This document shows positions 22,501-25,389 of a DNA stretch of 64,000 nt, one piece after another. This DNA comes from a virus. A model generated the notes under the pieces. It saw only the letters and a list, made by a program, of their open reading frames with translations, ran no database searches and was not told where the DNA came from. Each line of letters begins with the position of its first letter. Position 1 is the first letter of the stretch. The position numbers and the translations under genes were made by a program. The stretch covers positions 1 to 64,000 of the IMG/VR virus record IMGVR_UViG_3300035670_000127; one strand, 5' to 3'.

Positions 22501-22686
22501 AGCCACTTCTTTAGCATTAGCCACAGCCGCGTTAGAGGAGGCCGCGGCGATTTTCGCCATCTCCTTTAAATAGCCTGCTATTTCTTTTAAAGAATCGAGT
22601 AATTCGTTATTTGCTTTTGATACGTTGCCAGTGTCGGCCTGAAACTTAACACTGACTACCATTGTGCTATTGCTTGCCGTGCTCAT
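1528..22686 (-). CDS. Giant phage tape measure protein (7,052 aa) with two cell-wall hydrolase domains
   Basis: The tape measure protein fixes tail length, and parts of it enter the cell during DNA injection. Residues about 165-400 match the TP901-1-type tape measure core (AFGLETKES, TGGTALRMA and nearby motifs). Three copies of an 'F/LP-S-AKEGP-S' motif lie near residues 680, 1950 and 2080. A proline run near 1265 precedes about 330 residues of Trp/Phe-rich repeats. Long coiled coils occupy roughly 2135-2430 and 5680-6400. An SLT lytic transglycosylase domain lies at about 2640-2760 (ASLESSFN, GYMGLFQF). An NlpC/P60-like cysteine peptidase follows at about 2870-2990 (Cys in DCSGWV near 2885). 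Gly-rich repeats fill about 3220-3375. About 16 copies of a 95-residue repeat lie between about 3940 and 5660. The ORF is uninterrupted over 21 kb. The start follows AGGTGA at good spacing. At about 0.15 nm per residue the predicted tail is near 1 micrometre. Confidence 0.95.
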   Translation of the reverse strand: MSTASNSTMVVSVKFQADTGNVSKANNELLDSLKEIAGYLKEMAKIAAASSNAAVANAKEVANANRQSSEEIKKQSGLLTGTKEKMADVNKQLKEVAGGFTAIKDSATDSLKPLTSLNSKIKDFSNGVKESFKDSINSIGQFAFSIKNIIDSVSQMAEPFKKVVVIGSEFESRMSTIAAVSDATDQQLSMLGGGMRDLAKASVFSATQVGDAGLNLARAGFTVNETMSALPGVLNLASASGEDLATSSEIAAKMLRAFGLETKESTMVADLFAKAANASNVGVGELGESMKYSAPVFAAANQSIQTLTAATSMLANVAIGDTTGGTALRMAMLRLAGPTDKAAETIGGLGLKVSDSKGKIRDFADIMADLNKVTEKMTDADKLDTFKTLFGVEATPAMLELAKKSKEFEKTVIQGGKAVKVMTTEFKEFRTTVTDSTGFADRASKKMLDNLKGDWNQLTGNMEEMALSIFDIVVPILRPIVRLGTASIQAIVDVIQSVVPVITAFKDGFLAGIEPIQLAFEGLFDALAPSIKILSEAFAPLSNELSKLFGETEPLMVFGATAYALGTVLGKVVSIGIVPLVEGIKLFTPVIFLAVSSINSLIQSVAYLAAQFSLAMNFSFLDQIEQNLSTLMMIDMSSAGRALVTTFASGIAQAGKDIYDSVLSIFNYVANLFPHSNAKEGPFSTLYESGEALIETMLAGIRSQGREFNNVVRDLFASVSEYWHPTFAEVSVTENLNRSLNEIKIWSDTAINFFNQLDTTQKVVISGLLIGLSGVTLSVFAEGYIIAIANMVIHSQRLATAIQLTRVAIATAFLSIRNLVILSAQSILASLTTVGAIITEIYLARVIPVLSKFASIWPKISYAVRNFWDETAEVTALYWATISKSFNAAIIAPFLERINALQTKVKSIFIGFQEATQGMSIAQKIGFAFNKVSDVIGGIFSQIAFMVHDKLSVVINYFKESIPVAISFTTKKIESLGISMQMTADTVIKATAINASAFIALGQSFGLIKEDAVGAENGVKGIAKASQELVMEQDPIFSKDQLKLIKSLGNELINIALIAGGKFSWGLLYNGIQAVWAFKTEIGDAISGIIKWWKDLDSMSKIAIASIAGIAAFVPVFMTLVPLLLKATNPLTLVLSFIPTALGALANYKDEVKAFIETIKQNGISEIGRALGDLITRGLVSLFGDFGQSIGGGITSGLEWALQKVEDLGKPAAVALAAVFAGALSYGISSAITSSIKKAMTKNKGGGMQGLPMGQQSQQQAPVPPPPPPQRSGGRRSADETVSIWRRAWTAISTFATTQMNRVWTAFKNSSAVVAMQGYMQRMWVVASAYPIRFWESFKLSAKAALAGVGQMLQRSMTVMGATFVNLWNTAWLKFKAMGTAAIAGFKPFMLNLWNASMTRIPVLWASFTQSATVAARSTGMVLQRMFVVGTVGGSILWQGFKTKALATITTTSTYLSASYQRLSPNIQSLWTRFRQQAALATTSATGFIQRMWIAGSAHSTILFSSFVTKLKTATSGGVGLLNRMWVAGSGLMINTWASFKTMGTAAIATTTGLLNRSLTVASASTVNFWARFRGLAAPAIAPVSGFIGRAFTAASAYTANFWARFTTQGEVAAATTGSRLSGMLGKKSAIMTAAVAGTVGLTMFSSQDASASEMGMLPDNSAQTQQTQANLESAFDLSKIKEKFKRDFEEMLASFGLLQPLTDGFALAMENLEVVGMGAFTAISMGLVSLGGAFTAVSTAAGGLAAFFVGWQIGSFLYSQFTVVQDSAIAVVGVFIEFGRAVSEAIQIAVTAVANFRFADFANGLLTSFQNLPAGISQVTGSLNEMWRGLGDVLMAPANLFSDLTRIVGTMIGDVTAAISSGNFGDAALALITGLVKGIWSVASNLTSAVLGLVKMAISAILPESWYQSGVGLLTAFWGGIKSAGKAVYDAVAGVFSYIWNLFPNSDAKEGPFSQLVASGSGLVKAFVNGILSVPTLIVDAVTGLFTAVTNYLSGIDWIGQGTQIINKLKTSIAGGASLLIESAREVFDGVLNYITSIDFAESGRKLIATIGTGIKEGATQLTQTVSDSLTAVRQYLPFSDAKEGPLSDLTKSGQSIPATLAEGVSQNSGALVGSVQDMATQTGTALTGLTEASSASVSALQADVDGAKQALEAAKAQAQAASDKVFEIQQKIAETSSRREKKQIKSTELVEARKVAHEAKQAVRELGEVYKQKNEALKESGAAARQMEKANIEAAKDSAREIKDSLRDQASDLLKLADKYKEVTKVAEDYAKQLKGSYETVSNARDELAISGFTDQQRDTFQTVKDQGVEYGPQIAQVKLLANANQELTAAKNELAKATMTESQARLFDLQQKYPEQIALEISQTQELAERKKALSEMQKQLSESTLSDKQTEYLEIMRKVGVEEGQRIIQSRQSANVQKQALEDQKKSLEVLREKAGGYFDSFSSGQMSAKSALKSFFKDVLKSQQEALQNKAKEKFLGLFGLGKENANSSVQRDMDKATQFLAKSGEQVGKASNSAAGTIAKAVNEAGERIGKTVDKLGADVNEAIQKAATLASKAESLEQSAANLKEAASDVLVGRAGRGGGSVVGSQSVAGVTPSAITTSSKEVVSTNKEIISANQKYVKVTDEVASALEGAAKKFNYSLLELSRMASLESSFNANVKNSSGYMGLFQFKGAASKEVGISGKEYDPRAAAEGAIKYWEINQKTLDKFSKGWRETAEKMNINEGLKAWMAHNQGAGGLSQILKTLTTGVNHLSSEVTRNVKKNLVGGEGKGLSGVALAEKYIQGWIGKWNKLPLPSQFKDDFQGEVSKGVVTVTAKAAEESTKVVTKAIKGSPSHTQPTGGGVAIHDSTLDVLSETTNKYIQKGVSYQLGAKNIELGKIDCSGWVSLLTKTAFENINQQAGEVVFDKADMKLLQDSSHNIIQNIVDKTGTLIDSRKTGDFKGQLREGMMIGLDKGDHGWDRGRVRAGSDIDKNIDHIVQVTVDKVTGKMGISESHSIRQGGKQVGGVAWTELDKWLAQNKKATMFATDPFKLAAKDVQEALGGVSKAAQTQAQTQVAATDLQKQSSEKHAQTVLAAANASADASKAQATAQQELAAVEATLGATKVSTAASFDQAMAAVEASRVASITQDTVAMTTHAGSTQTAGEAIVQTTGDATKQVADIADQAKEGLSQAAGQCLAEATNNPVIEKAADLKEATDVAKDACEGKSGGIMDMFKGITDGVKGFFGNMASSIGNLFGGAGGKSEGFLSSITSGIGSLFGGGKEGGGFMSTITKGIGSLFSGGGEGGGFMSSITKGIGSLFGGGGKEGGGLMSSIGSLLGGKGDLAGTLTKSLGGLMGGTEEAGKFISGLSGQLGSLTGSFGEVGKGISSLLGGGSTPGMSALSAATSLLSGDMAGAAAGAAQLLGSMTPLGPIGGMIAGKLVSLSGIGAKWVREAEWVEVSMKGMSASFGKGFKETKKGWLGGSKMGHESLDDASVKKLSDMLGETKKSIEAVSESLGMDKNGLLGKMDNFRYHIAAMENKGPEWFDKAFEKMRVMMVKSAVDNIMVAGEDIETNLGGGFKNTFKQVLDGTFSEAARAETWDGVLTKFVASADTAVKGGLQDDVSAKLGERLTEFVNASAEQMKGMPIDELQGTLTGEIGKIFTDLTGIALPESISGELAEVFATRIQDAVKLASGEEVTGETIIKDKGEAGFYKTLKSMVSSFEGTEQELTAFIGKMMETKEVFKQTGLNMGVFSEDLVKGFGDMDKFSASLGFFKDNFASVSGTNLEFSNSLTGLNTSLKEIQSQTLPGINTAFPQTREEFFKLTQSVSELGKDGEATFSALLKGAPQFANYYKAIEDFNQKFGGTSGTSLKQQAKKATDLNQSIGNSFKSLGLEVPKTRKGLFDLVQGFDLTNESQRNLHDSILKLAPALDELYANSEQVDKFRDSMRGIYDSTGGAEKTIRDLAKEFPNLNLGTSALTLNTKEAARQLATMSEGELMAWAESMGLTGLSIEDITQKTTDYLNASSELQTNIGSFKDEMHKLATGATDNEAALTKLKDKYPQLSESLENAGMTATQVAGFFDQMSPEELQGMADALGVTVETLMADTQTYIGILQEQSNMFSNINGESLGGDLMKVLTDANVGSAAEAGKMFADNFTSQFYNQMISTVLNGVMQTIYQGVVEPFLSSSAQAAMNITEGGAMAGTNLADAGALAGTNLADASLVSTSNLTTGSTVAATNLIESGTMSATNVATGGTVAGAAVSTGGLLAADALAAIVADAKQKIQVMGQVMSELKSSGALDQIGQTFSTVGETAYNTINQSPAAPYIFQARNEKTASEAAKEAEESDKASAKEAEKQAKEEAREAEKQAKEEEKRAKEEAREQEAAAKKEAQEAAKAAAKNLDDFRSGVKMMSLGLEGNAKVMYELNQVYGQTSAAQYLNADSSKELMASFQNMSIEELQAIATATGQEVSKVTGDFLGLVDMMKQSEKAMGEFRNKMAVTAGTTTEYQLTLDRMKESYPSLTALFADQSVTSKELATQLSTMNDGQLESLAASLGVTVEQLLADGEAYVGALKAQEEAMKSFRDSLQEFAAPEKVGKQQTINQLDSEFAGLGLAAKAMTLDTKEAAKAMLAMPDDQLVAFAEQYGLTTDQLKEKTTAYFGAVNELQQGMDSWRDKMGQMATGESDASLNVKNLSQKSPYLTDLTQGMDAKGMAKFFSAMDNTQIEQLANQYGVSVEKFEADTESWVNSTKTIEEDTKNLAQGFIEFRTKMSQIASGTTDAQVSIEKLAGTYSGFSEVQGKSSKELATYFSTMSDADIASAAVRFGVTTDQFKADAETLVSSTQSIEEATKTQAEEAKAQAASMREFRDSLAIMSGSMTENEVSLKNLSDKYPALSGIINDSSLTAKEAAERFNSLSDDELKALAASLGTDFDTLKADASTWLGVVKSQDEALKESTKSIADFQNEMRKTAGVANDSQVTMEGLTAKYPMLSSAINDSSMTAKEAATQFATMDMEALMDQLGIYGEKRAEFLADSQAWVGAMAANDEAVKSNREAMVSYTETMLKATGTYGDNDIALKNLTASYPTLASTINSSSMSAKDAATYFSSLSDTEFESLAKSLNKTTDELRTDSTTWVNTMAANEESFNSFHSAMLKLGQGMTDNEVTLNGLADKYPSLSQQILNSGQTAQQAATQFANMSDADLDALAASLGVTTDVLKADIQSFVSTLPTTDIFASLRTGLDDLINPLTGAEKTITDLANKYPALNLATNAMGVNVTEAATAIKSMTDEEVAQWATGNGIAADEAKEATLAYLGAVKELQGQIGSFKDRMHQLATGMTDNEATMDKLKSKYPSLADSLSKVGVTAQEVGKQFDSMNEQQIADMAKSLNVSVETLMADVDSYIGVLNAQAEETKAQAEKMTSFRDEMSKLGGVMSANELVMSKLTTQFPGLITNMQALGGNSKDAATQLAKLDDKQLADMAAASKMTTDQFLENATTYINTLASQEEETKSAINSVKGMQNEFKKMTSGMTDSQFAISEVTSKYPGLISSLGLSGKTAEEVAGQFASMAPDKVVEMAKGLGVSTDEFIGDVNSYVGALKQMGDEAKAITDSLNGFKDEMDRMGSSLKDADYTIQKTAKDYPSLTGAITSLGRDSKSMANALANMDTGRLESMAKSAGVTVDEFINSTKGYISAVKSNEEETAKLAEEAAEKAKQEAEKAAEEAKKKAEAAEAEVMKQIDKFFDVFNKLADKMTSLSDNLVSDIQSFDTQSESLQANRRAAQMKTLQASLNDLQSFDLAKEVTKESPKAIEKAVEDLGKYRKLVMDESKYKIEAINKEKEATQKAHEEIIGEFNKLVDSLGGTLSAIGDDIDKINTDLNQTSSKVALRDKARGEFAQASAVSLQSTQSITQPLQLSKPVELDAEAIRDAGLTVADLQKNSAALAVSGEAAVQSIKAAQEASRLSIEDGKQAVKLGEEYRKAILAALEQEIDGINKAHEATQKKIEEARDKQVESIEKTRDEAIKALEKESEEKQKTAEKQQDAAKKLREEIEKIQDAVASFKDSLATDIEKLAKDMSLAGTSTAEKLAAIQDSISQNMPVTEASVKKLEEYKSLVLESLNEQIEAENKRFEEVQKTQQTQRDHYKKLIDFSKQLKGFLDDLKLGELSTFNPAKRLEEARRQYEETMRLAKGGDETAMGEVSGKAQAYLKEAQSYYASSDDYAKIFDDVNENVEGMRSEAEKQAAEIAKVVPIDETETGKAVANLLPLQQAAYDKLQAVDSILGVMDRDLTGQLANPAATPIPDEQFTAMQESQKEHFTKLIESQKTDTDKLIEQTKTDADKQIQADRENSDKQINGLREAARDELQKLDTSLVAMKVAFEAEAAKTFDDTAFAVEISAVQQASLGQLIQLGNYLVAMDMGIKDSLNSNISALMTQLSPEKQLEVAQRLDEAMQRNITGPLRELIGAVKGEKVKAEIATKEKGFANNQTAIDNAVAAFADFRGFATKNNINASFDEIFDKLAKYSTQKRGTNGDYDYSGSIDNEGIKKMLQSDYGFKGDDMGGLGTAMERLLVDRKDTDWDSFWPNFKANYLQTNKEFLAAFQAKQDDAKAIDLAKYRELNLAITGLSTGLSQMGSATVNKGRTESELYTAMDKRSTQLMIDAKGIDVKIDTYDSFLKAKETLEGLKKSLMGVTDLKADLDGLNGKLATTKSTLSTIPKVDIAGFTSANVGTMKATSIQDYLAQLPQSQATPAALTSTATGISNVANTAVKAGIGSSPVSIGGSVSSSGAKDIIIKLDNLFIQWKDLTKVQRDDDLKSNEKLRKEATEQTLKWRDEDVKSRDFVIETEGQRWATWRAEELAWRGEDLAAVAMQDAVRLMWRNEDLTTALMWHYEAGKYQKSLSDLHQYEWNFTTERDLAFHNELVEAINGISISVTQAALPATETEDEQKGKEGSSSDVPSFDVGTPYVAKDMPANVHKGEIIIDPEAAGYLRKYGIRAQANESGQTGNSKRIEELLTALLTELKMGNQSGERRDSMIANAVNNMGNTVAAPVVAALKKGQQPTLIRK
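5700..10900 (-). repeat. About 16 tandem ~95-residue repeats inside the tape measure gene
   Basis: Within the tape measure protein a unit of about 90-97 residues (270-300 bp) recurs. It has the pattern F-x-x-x-M/L ... TDNE ... KYPxL ... TAxEAAxxF ... LxxLAxxLGVT ... D. KYPxL-like positions fall near 5800, 6093, 6383, 6673, 6942, 7202, 7472, 7757, 8046, 8345, 8627, 9165 and 10535, plus weaker copies. The array is broken by an Ala/Glu/Lys coiled coil (about 9500-9760) and an Ala/Thr/Asn-rich stretch (about 9880-10150). Copies are divergent at DNA level, so the expansion is old. Confidence 0.85.
17850..18840 (-). repeat. Trp/Phe-rich ~44-residue repeats in the tape measure gene
   Basis: Roughly residues 1282-1612 of the tape measure protein consist of about eight degenerate units of the form 'NFWARFxxxAxxA ... 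RMWVAGSA'. Aromatic residues recur at regular spacing. Such aromatic periodicity is common in tape measure proteins and is thought to contact the tail tube or chaperones. The DNA copies share segments such as GTGCCCAGAAATTG, seen twice near 17876 and 17972, indicating duplication. Confidence 0.75.
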
Positions 22687-22729
22687 AGGTTCACCTGTCT
22701 TAGGGTTGCGTTTTAAATGATGTCCTTAC

Positions 22730-22758
22730 TCTATAATTGTAATGTGCATTAATCACAA
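22730..22758 (-). promoter_or_regulatory. Candidate sigma-70-type promoter for the tape measure gene
   Basis: On the minus strand TTGTGA (22758-22753) and TATAGA (22735-22730) are spaced by 17 bp, each matching the consensus at four of six positions. They lie about 45 bp upstream of the tape measure start codon in the divergent intergenic region 22687-22913. Confidence 0.4.
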
Positions 22759-22810
22759 GAAAGAGGCTTTGACAAGATAAGTTTTAGGGTGAAAAAACTA
22801 ACCTATTTTT

Positions 22811-22839
22811 TTGACAATAAACTAAGGCTTTGCTAGTAT
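22811..22839 (+). promoter_or_regulatory. Strong sigma-70-type promoter for the rightward early genes
   Basis: A perfect TTGACA (22811-22816) is separated by exactly 17 bp from TAGTAT (22834-22839). It lies about 70 bp upstream of the ATG at 22914 and is divergent from the tape measure gene. This should drive the two small genes that follow, and read-through could reach iscB. Confidence 0.75.
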
Positions 22840-22913
22840 TATAGACTATATACTACTCCCTTTTTAAGGTGATTAGTAACCACTAACTTTGCACTTAACA
22901 AGAGGTACGCAAA

Positions 22914-23156
22914 ATGACACAAAACGAAAATACGGTGGGCTTACGCCTGACAGGTAAAACCGACCCTTTGATAAGGGAGGCAATGAGACAATTGAATGCG
23001 ACTGGACTCAGTATAGACTGGGACGATAAACCGCAACGAGAGAGTCATTACAGCTATATCGTTGGCCGACTGGCTTTGGATGGTGACTTCGGTAACGAGT
23101 CGCCACTACCCACTTATCAATTAAGACCTGAAATATTTCACGGGGCGAGGGTATAG
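22914..23156 (+). CDS. Small hypothetical protein (80 aa)
   Basis: This is the first gene after the strong rightward promoter, preceded by AAGAGGT at suitable spacing. The product begins MTQNENTVGLRLTGKTDPLIREAM and is polar, with no membrane segment or recognisable motif. The stretch 'LRLTGKTDPLIREAMRQLN' could form a small strand-helix DNA-binding element of the ribbon-helix-helix kind, but that is only a guess. It is followed after 4 bp by another small gene, so the two are probably co-translated early products. Confidence 0.7.
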   Translation: MTQNENTVGLRLTGKTDPLIREAMRQLNATGLSIDWDDKPQRESHYSYIVGRLALDGDFGNESPLPTYQLRPEIFHGARV

Positions 23157-23160
23157 GGTT

Positions 23161-23349
23161 ATGGAATTGGGTAAATCGAATTCAGCTCCTGTCGGCAGTT
23201 TAAGCGCTTTGGAACTTGAGATAGAGGGGTTAGAGGCGTTAGCACGTCGCCTTGCTAATTTGGAGTTGCTTATCAAGTCTCAATTAGACTTCCTGACAGA
23301 CGCGACGTCGCGCTTTTTGGAGGTGGAGAGGCAACGCGGTGAGAGGTAA
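23161..23349 (+). CDS. Small helical hypothetical protein (62 aa)
   Basis: This second gene of the short early operon starts 4 bp after the preceding stop. The product is rich in Leu, Glu and Ala (SALELEIEGLEALARRLANLELLIKS) and should form one coiled coil. No family is recognised. A strong hairpin lies just after its stop codon. Confidence 0.6.
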   Translation: MELGKSNSAPVGSLSALELEIEGLEALARRLANLELLIKSQLDFLTDATSRFLEVERQRGER

Positions 23350-23353
23350 AAAG

Positions 23354-23392
23354 ACGCGGGCAGTAAAGAGGATTTAAGAAATCTGCCCGCGT
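23354..23392 (+). terminator. 10-bp GC-rich hairpin at the end of the early operon
   Basis: ACGCGGGCAG (23354-23363) pairs perfectly with CTGCCCGCGT (23383-23392) around a 19-nt loop, directly after the stop codon at 23349. No run of T follows, so it may act as a weak or factor-dependent terminator. Because it lies upstream of an iscB gene it could also belong to a guide RNA (omega RNA) scaffold. Confidence 0.5.
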
Positions 23393-23599
23393 TATACAAT
23401 ATCAAAATGATGTTCACGAGGTGTACGTTGGCAATATGGGGTTGCAGTGCATAAATATCAATCCATATCTAGTTTAAATCTAGTTACTGAATTTATTTTA
23501 ACTTTTTTTCAAAAAAGACTTGCATTTGTTTTTAGGAGGTGCTAGCATAAACCACAGCATAACATTGGCGAGGAGACCATTACCTTTTTTATAAAGTGT
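23393..23599 (+). other. iscB upstream region, expected location of an omega RNA
   Basis: IscB nucleases use a structured non-coding omega RNA encoded immediately upstream of the gene. The 207 bp here carry no ORF and hold several short inverted motifs (for example CTAGTTTAAATCTAG near 23468). I cannot assign the conserved omega RNA fold by eye, so this is a positional expectation only. A covariance-model search would settle it. Confidence 0.3.
23520..23548 (+). promoter_or_regulatory. Candidate promoter for iscB
   Basis: TTGCAT (23520-23525) and TAGCAT (23543-23548) are spaced by 17 bp, about 50 bp before the iscB start codon. Transcription from here would begin too late to include an upstream omega RNA, so it would serve the coding region only. 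Confidence 0.4.
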
Positions 23600-25007
23600 A
23601 TGAATCAAGAAACATTAGTATTTACCACCTCTCCTAAAAAAGAGGTTAAAGTTAATCGGCCGGCCGTGTATGAAGCGGGGCCGATAGGTGGAGTATTTCT
23701 ACTTAACCATGATAAGTCACCATTGATACCAGTCACCAATGACAGGGCGCGGTGGCTGTTAGATAACAAACAGGCCGCTGTTTATCGGCGCTATCCATTT
23801 ACTCTCATACTGAATAAGAGTCACCAATCCCTTGAACAAGCGTACCCAATCGAGTTCAAAGTTGACCCAGGTAGCAAAACAACTGGATTGGCTTTGGTTG
23901 CCTACATCGATGGAAAATATACCGTCATTTGGGCGGCGAATCTAAGGCATAGAGGTGATATTAAAAGTGGACTGGAATCCCGTCTGTCAATTCGACGTGG
24001 GAGACGCAACCGACATACTCGTTATCGCCCGGCGCGGTTTATGAATAGGGTAGGTTCTAAAAAGGAGGGTTGGTTAGCACTGTCATTGTTATCAAGGGTG
24101 CGTAACGTAGCCAACTGGTTAACGAAGCTAAGAAAGTACGTCCCCATCACTAGCGTCGCAGTGGAATCTGTGCGATTCGATATGCAAAAACTACGCAACC
24201 CAGAGATTAACGGGGTTGGCTATCAACAAGGCGAGTTAATGGGGTACGAGGTACGAGAGTATCTACTTGAAAAGTTTAATCGCAAGTGTGCTTATTGTGG
24301 AAAGGATGGCGTCAAAGAGAAGGGCGTCAAATTACAGATAGAACACGTCACCCCAAGGTCAAGAGGAGGCGCAGACTCAGTTTCCAACCTCGTCATTGCG
24401 TGTCAAAAATGCAATCAGAAAAAGGGGTCGCAGTCCATTGAGGAGTTTTTAGCAAGCCGCACCGACGACCTTAAAAAAAAATCAAGACCCAGTTAAAGAC
24501 ACCTTTGAAAGACGCGGCGGCGGTAAATGCAACCCGTTATAAAATTTTAGAGGTGTTGAAACAAAGCGGCCTACCAGTGACAGACTGGACTGGGGTGCGG
24601 ACGAAAATGAATCGCATTAAACAAGGCTACCCTAAAGACCATTGGATTGATGCCGTTTGTGTGGGTGAGACTGGGGAGGCTGTTAGCATCCCTGATTCTT
24701 TAAAACCATTGCAAATCAAGGCAATGGGGCGAGGCAATCGTTTAATGCAAAGCCATGATGCTTACGGGTTTCCTAATAAGAAACCTAATAACAAAGCCAA
24801 GCGAGTGCATGGGATACAGACGGGGATATAGTGGAAGTGGAAGGGGTAACCGGACGAGTATCTGCTATTTCAGTCAACTCGCACTCTGTCAGCATCCCAG
24901 TCGATGGTAAACGTAAATCCTTCTCTCTTAGAAAAAGAGAGGCTAAAATTATACAACGGACTGATGGGTATAAGTACGATAGAATTAAGCAAGTGCCCTT
25001 TTTGTAA
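23600..25007 (+). pseudogene. iscB: IscB RNA-guided nuclease (RRXRR/HNH), broken by two single-base frameshifts
   Basis: Three consecutive frames together give a full IscB of about 468 residues. The first frame (23600-24496) has the N-terminal PLMP-type domain (PVTNDRARWLL), RuvC-I (FKVDPGSKTTGLAL), the arginine-rich bridge helix (RRGRRNRHTR), RuvC-II (SVAVESVRF) and the HNH domain (CAYCG ... IEHVTPRSRGGADS ... CQKCN). The second (about 24485-24828) has RuvC-III (DHWIDAVCVGE) and the YGFP motif. The third (about 24825-25007) carries the expected C-terminus after TGD. Both junctions look like loss of one base in a homopolymer: an A9 run near 24472-24480 and GGGG at 24822-24825. All catalytic motifs are present. 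The frame breaks may be genuine decay, slippage at the A-run, or sequencing errors. IscB is the ancestor family of Cas9 and is usually carried by IS200/IS605-like elements; no TnpA is seen here. Confidence 0.9.
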
Positions 25008-25203
25008 AGAGGGCGTAATGACGAGGCGTGTTATATAGGGAACGCATACCTATAAAGGTCGCAGTATCACGGTGGATCAACCGGGTGAGTTTTGCAACCT
25101 TTGTGAAGAGGGTATTCTAAATGGTGATGATTTAAAATCCACCTCTGAAATTATTGTGGAGTTTCAGAGGGTAGTGGACGAGGGTAAAGCAACTTTAACT
25201 TGA
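24964..25203 (+). pseudogene. YgiT-type zinc finger (MqsA-like antitoxin) with in-frame TAG
   Basis: Translation from the ATG at 24964 gives 24 residues with KCPFC, then an in-frame TAG at 25036-25038. It continues with GTHTYKGRSITVD and EFCNLCEEGIL to a TGA at 25201. The two CxxC pairs and the 'TYKG' spacing match the N-terminal zinc-ribbon domain of MqsA/YgiT antitoxins. No helix-turn-helix domain follows, and no toxin gene is recognisable next to it. Its start overlaps the iscB C-terminus. Other genes here use TAG as stop, so general code reassignment is unlikely. A recent nonsense mutation is the simplest reading. Confidence 0.6.
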
Positions 25204-25254
25204 GTTAAGGAGGTGTAGTAATCAGCTAGTTATTGTCTATTTTTTAACCCAGTG

Positions 25255-25290
25255 CGGACGCCATATTTAACTGCCCATGGCGTCCGTTTT
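25255..25290 (+). terminator. Intrinsic terminator after the antitoxin remnant
   Basis: CGGACGCCAT (25255-25264) pairs with ATGGCGTCCG (25277-25286) and is followed by TTTT. It separates the iscB/antitoxin segment from the phosphatase gene. Confidence 0.8.
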
Positions 25291-25309
25291 ATAGGTTAAG
25301 AAGTGCGTC

Positions 25310-25342
25310 CCTCAATTAGGATTCATGCGGGTTGAGGAGGTG
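25310..25342 (+). promoter_or_regulatory. Leader element, copy 1 (TGCGGGTTGAGGAGGTG)
   Basis: A leader of the form GTTAAGAAGT ... ATGCGGGTTGAGGAGGTG lies before the phosphatase gene and again at 26013-26060 before the next gene. Here the pairing CCTCAA/TTGAGG (25310-25315 with 25332-25337) is six base pairs. The shared sequence and position in two 5' leaders suggest a regulatory role. Confidence 0.45.
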
Positions 25343-25389
25343 GGAAGGAGGAGGGTTTGAGGGTTAAGAAGAATGAAAGGTAAGAAATT

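Noticed and set aside
22769-22774. Second TTGACA upstream of the early genes
   Set aside because: No acceptable -10 hexamer occurs 16-18 bp downstream; only an A-run is there.
23426-23448. Sequence GTTGGCAATATGGGGTTGCAG resembles a sigma-54 promoter
   Set aside because: The GG and GC elements are separated by 12 bp rather than the required 10, so it should not bind RpoN.
25036-25038. In-frame TAG as evidence for amber codon reassignment
   Set aside because: Many genes in the window end in TAG directly before other genes, and the 7,052-codon ORF has none. General reassignment is not supported.
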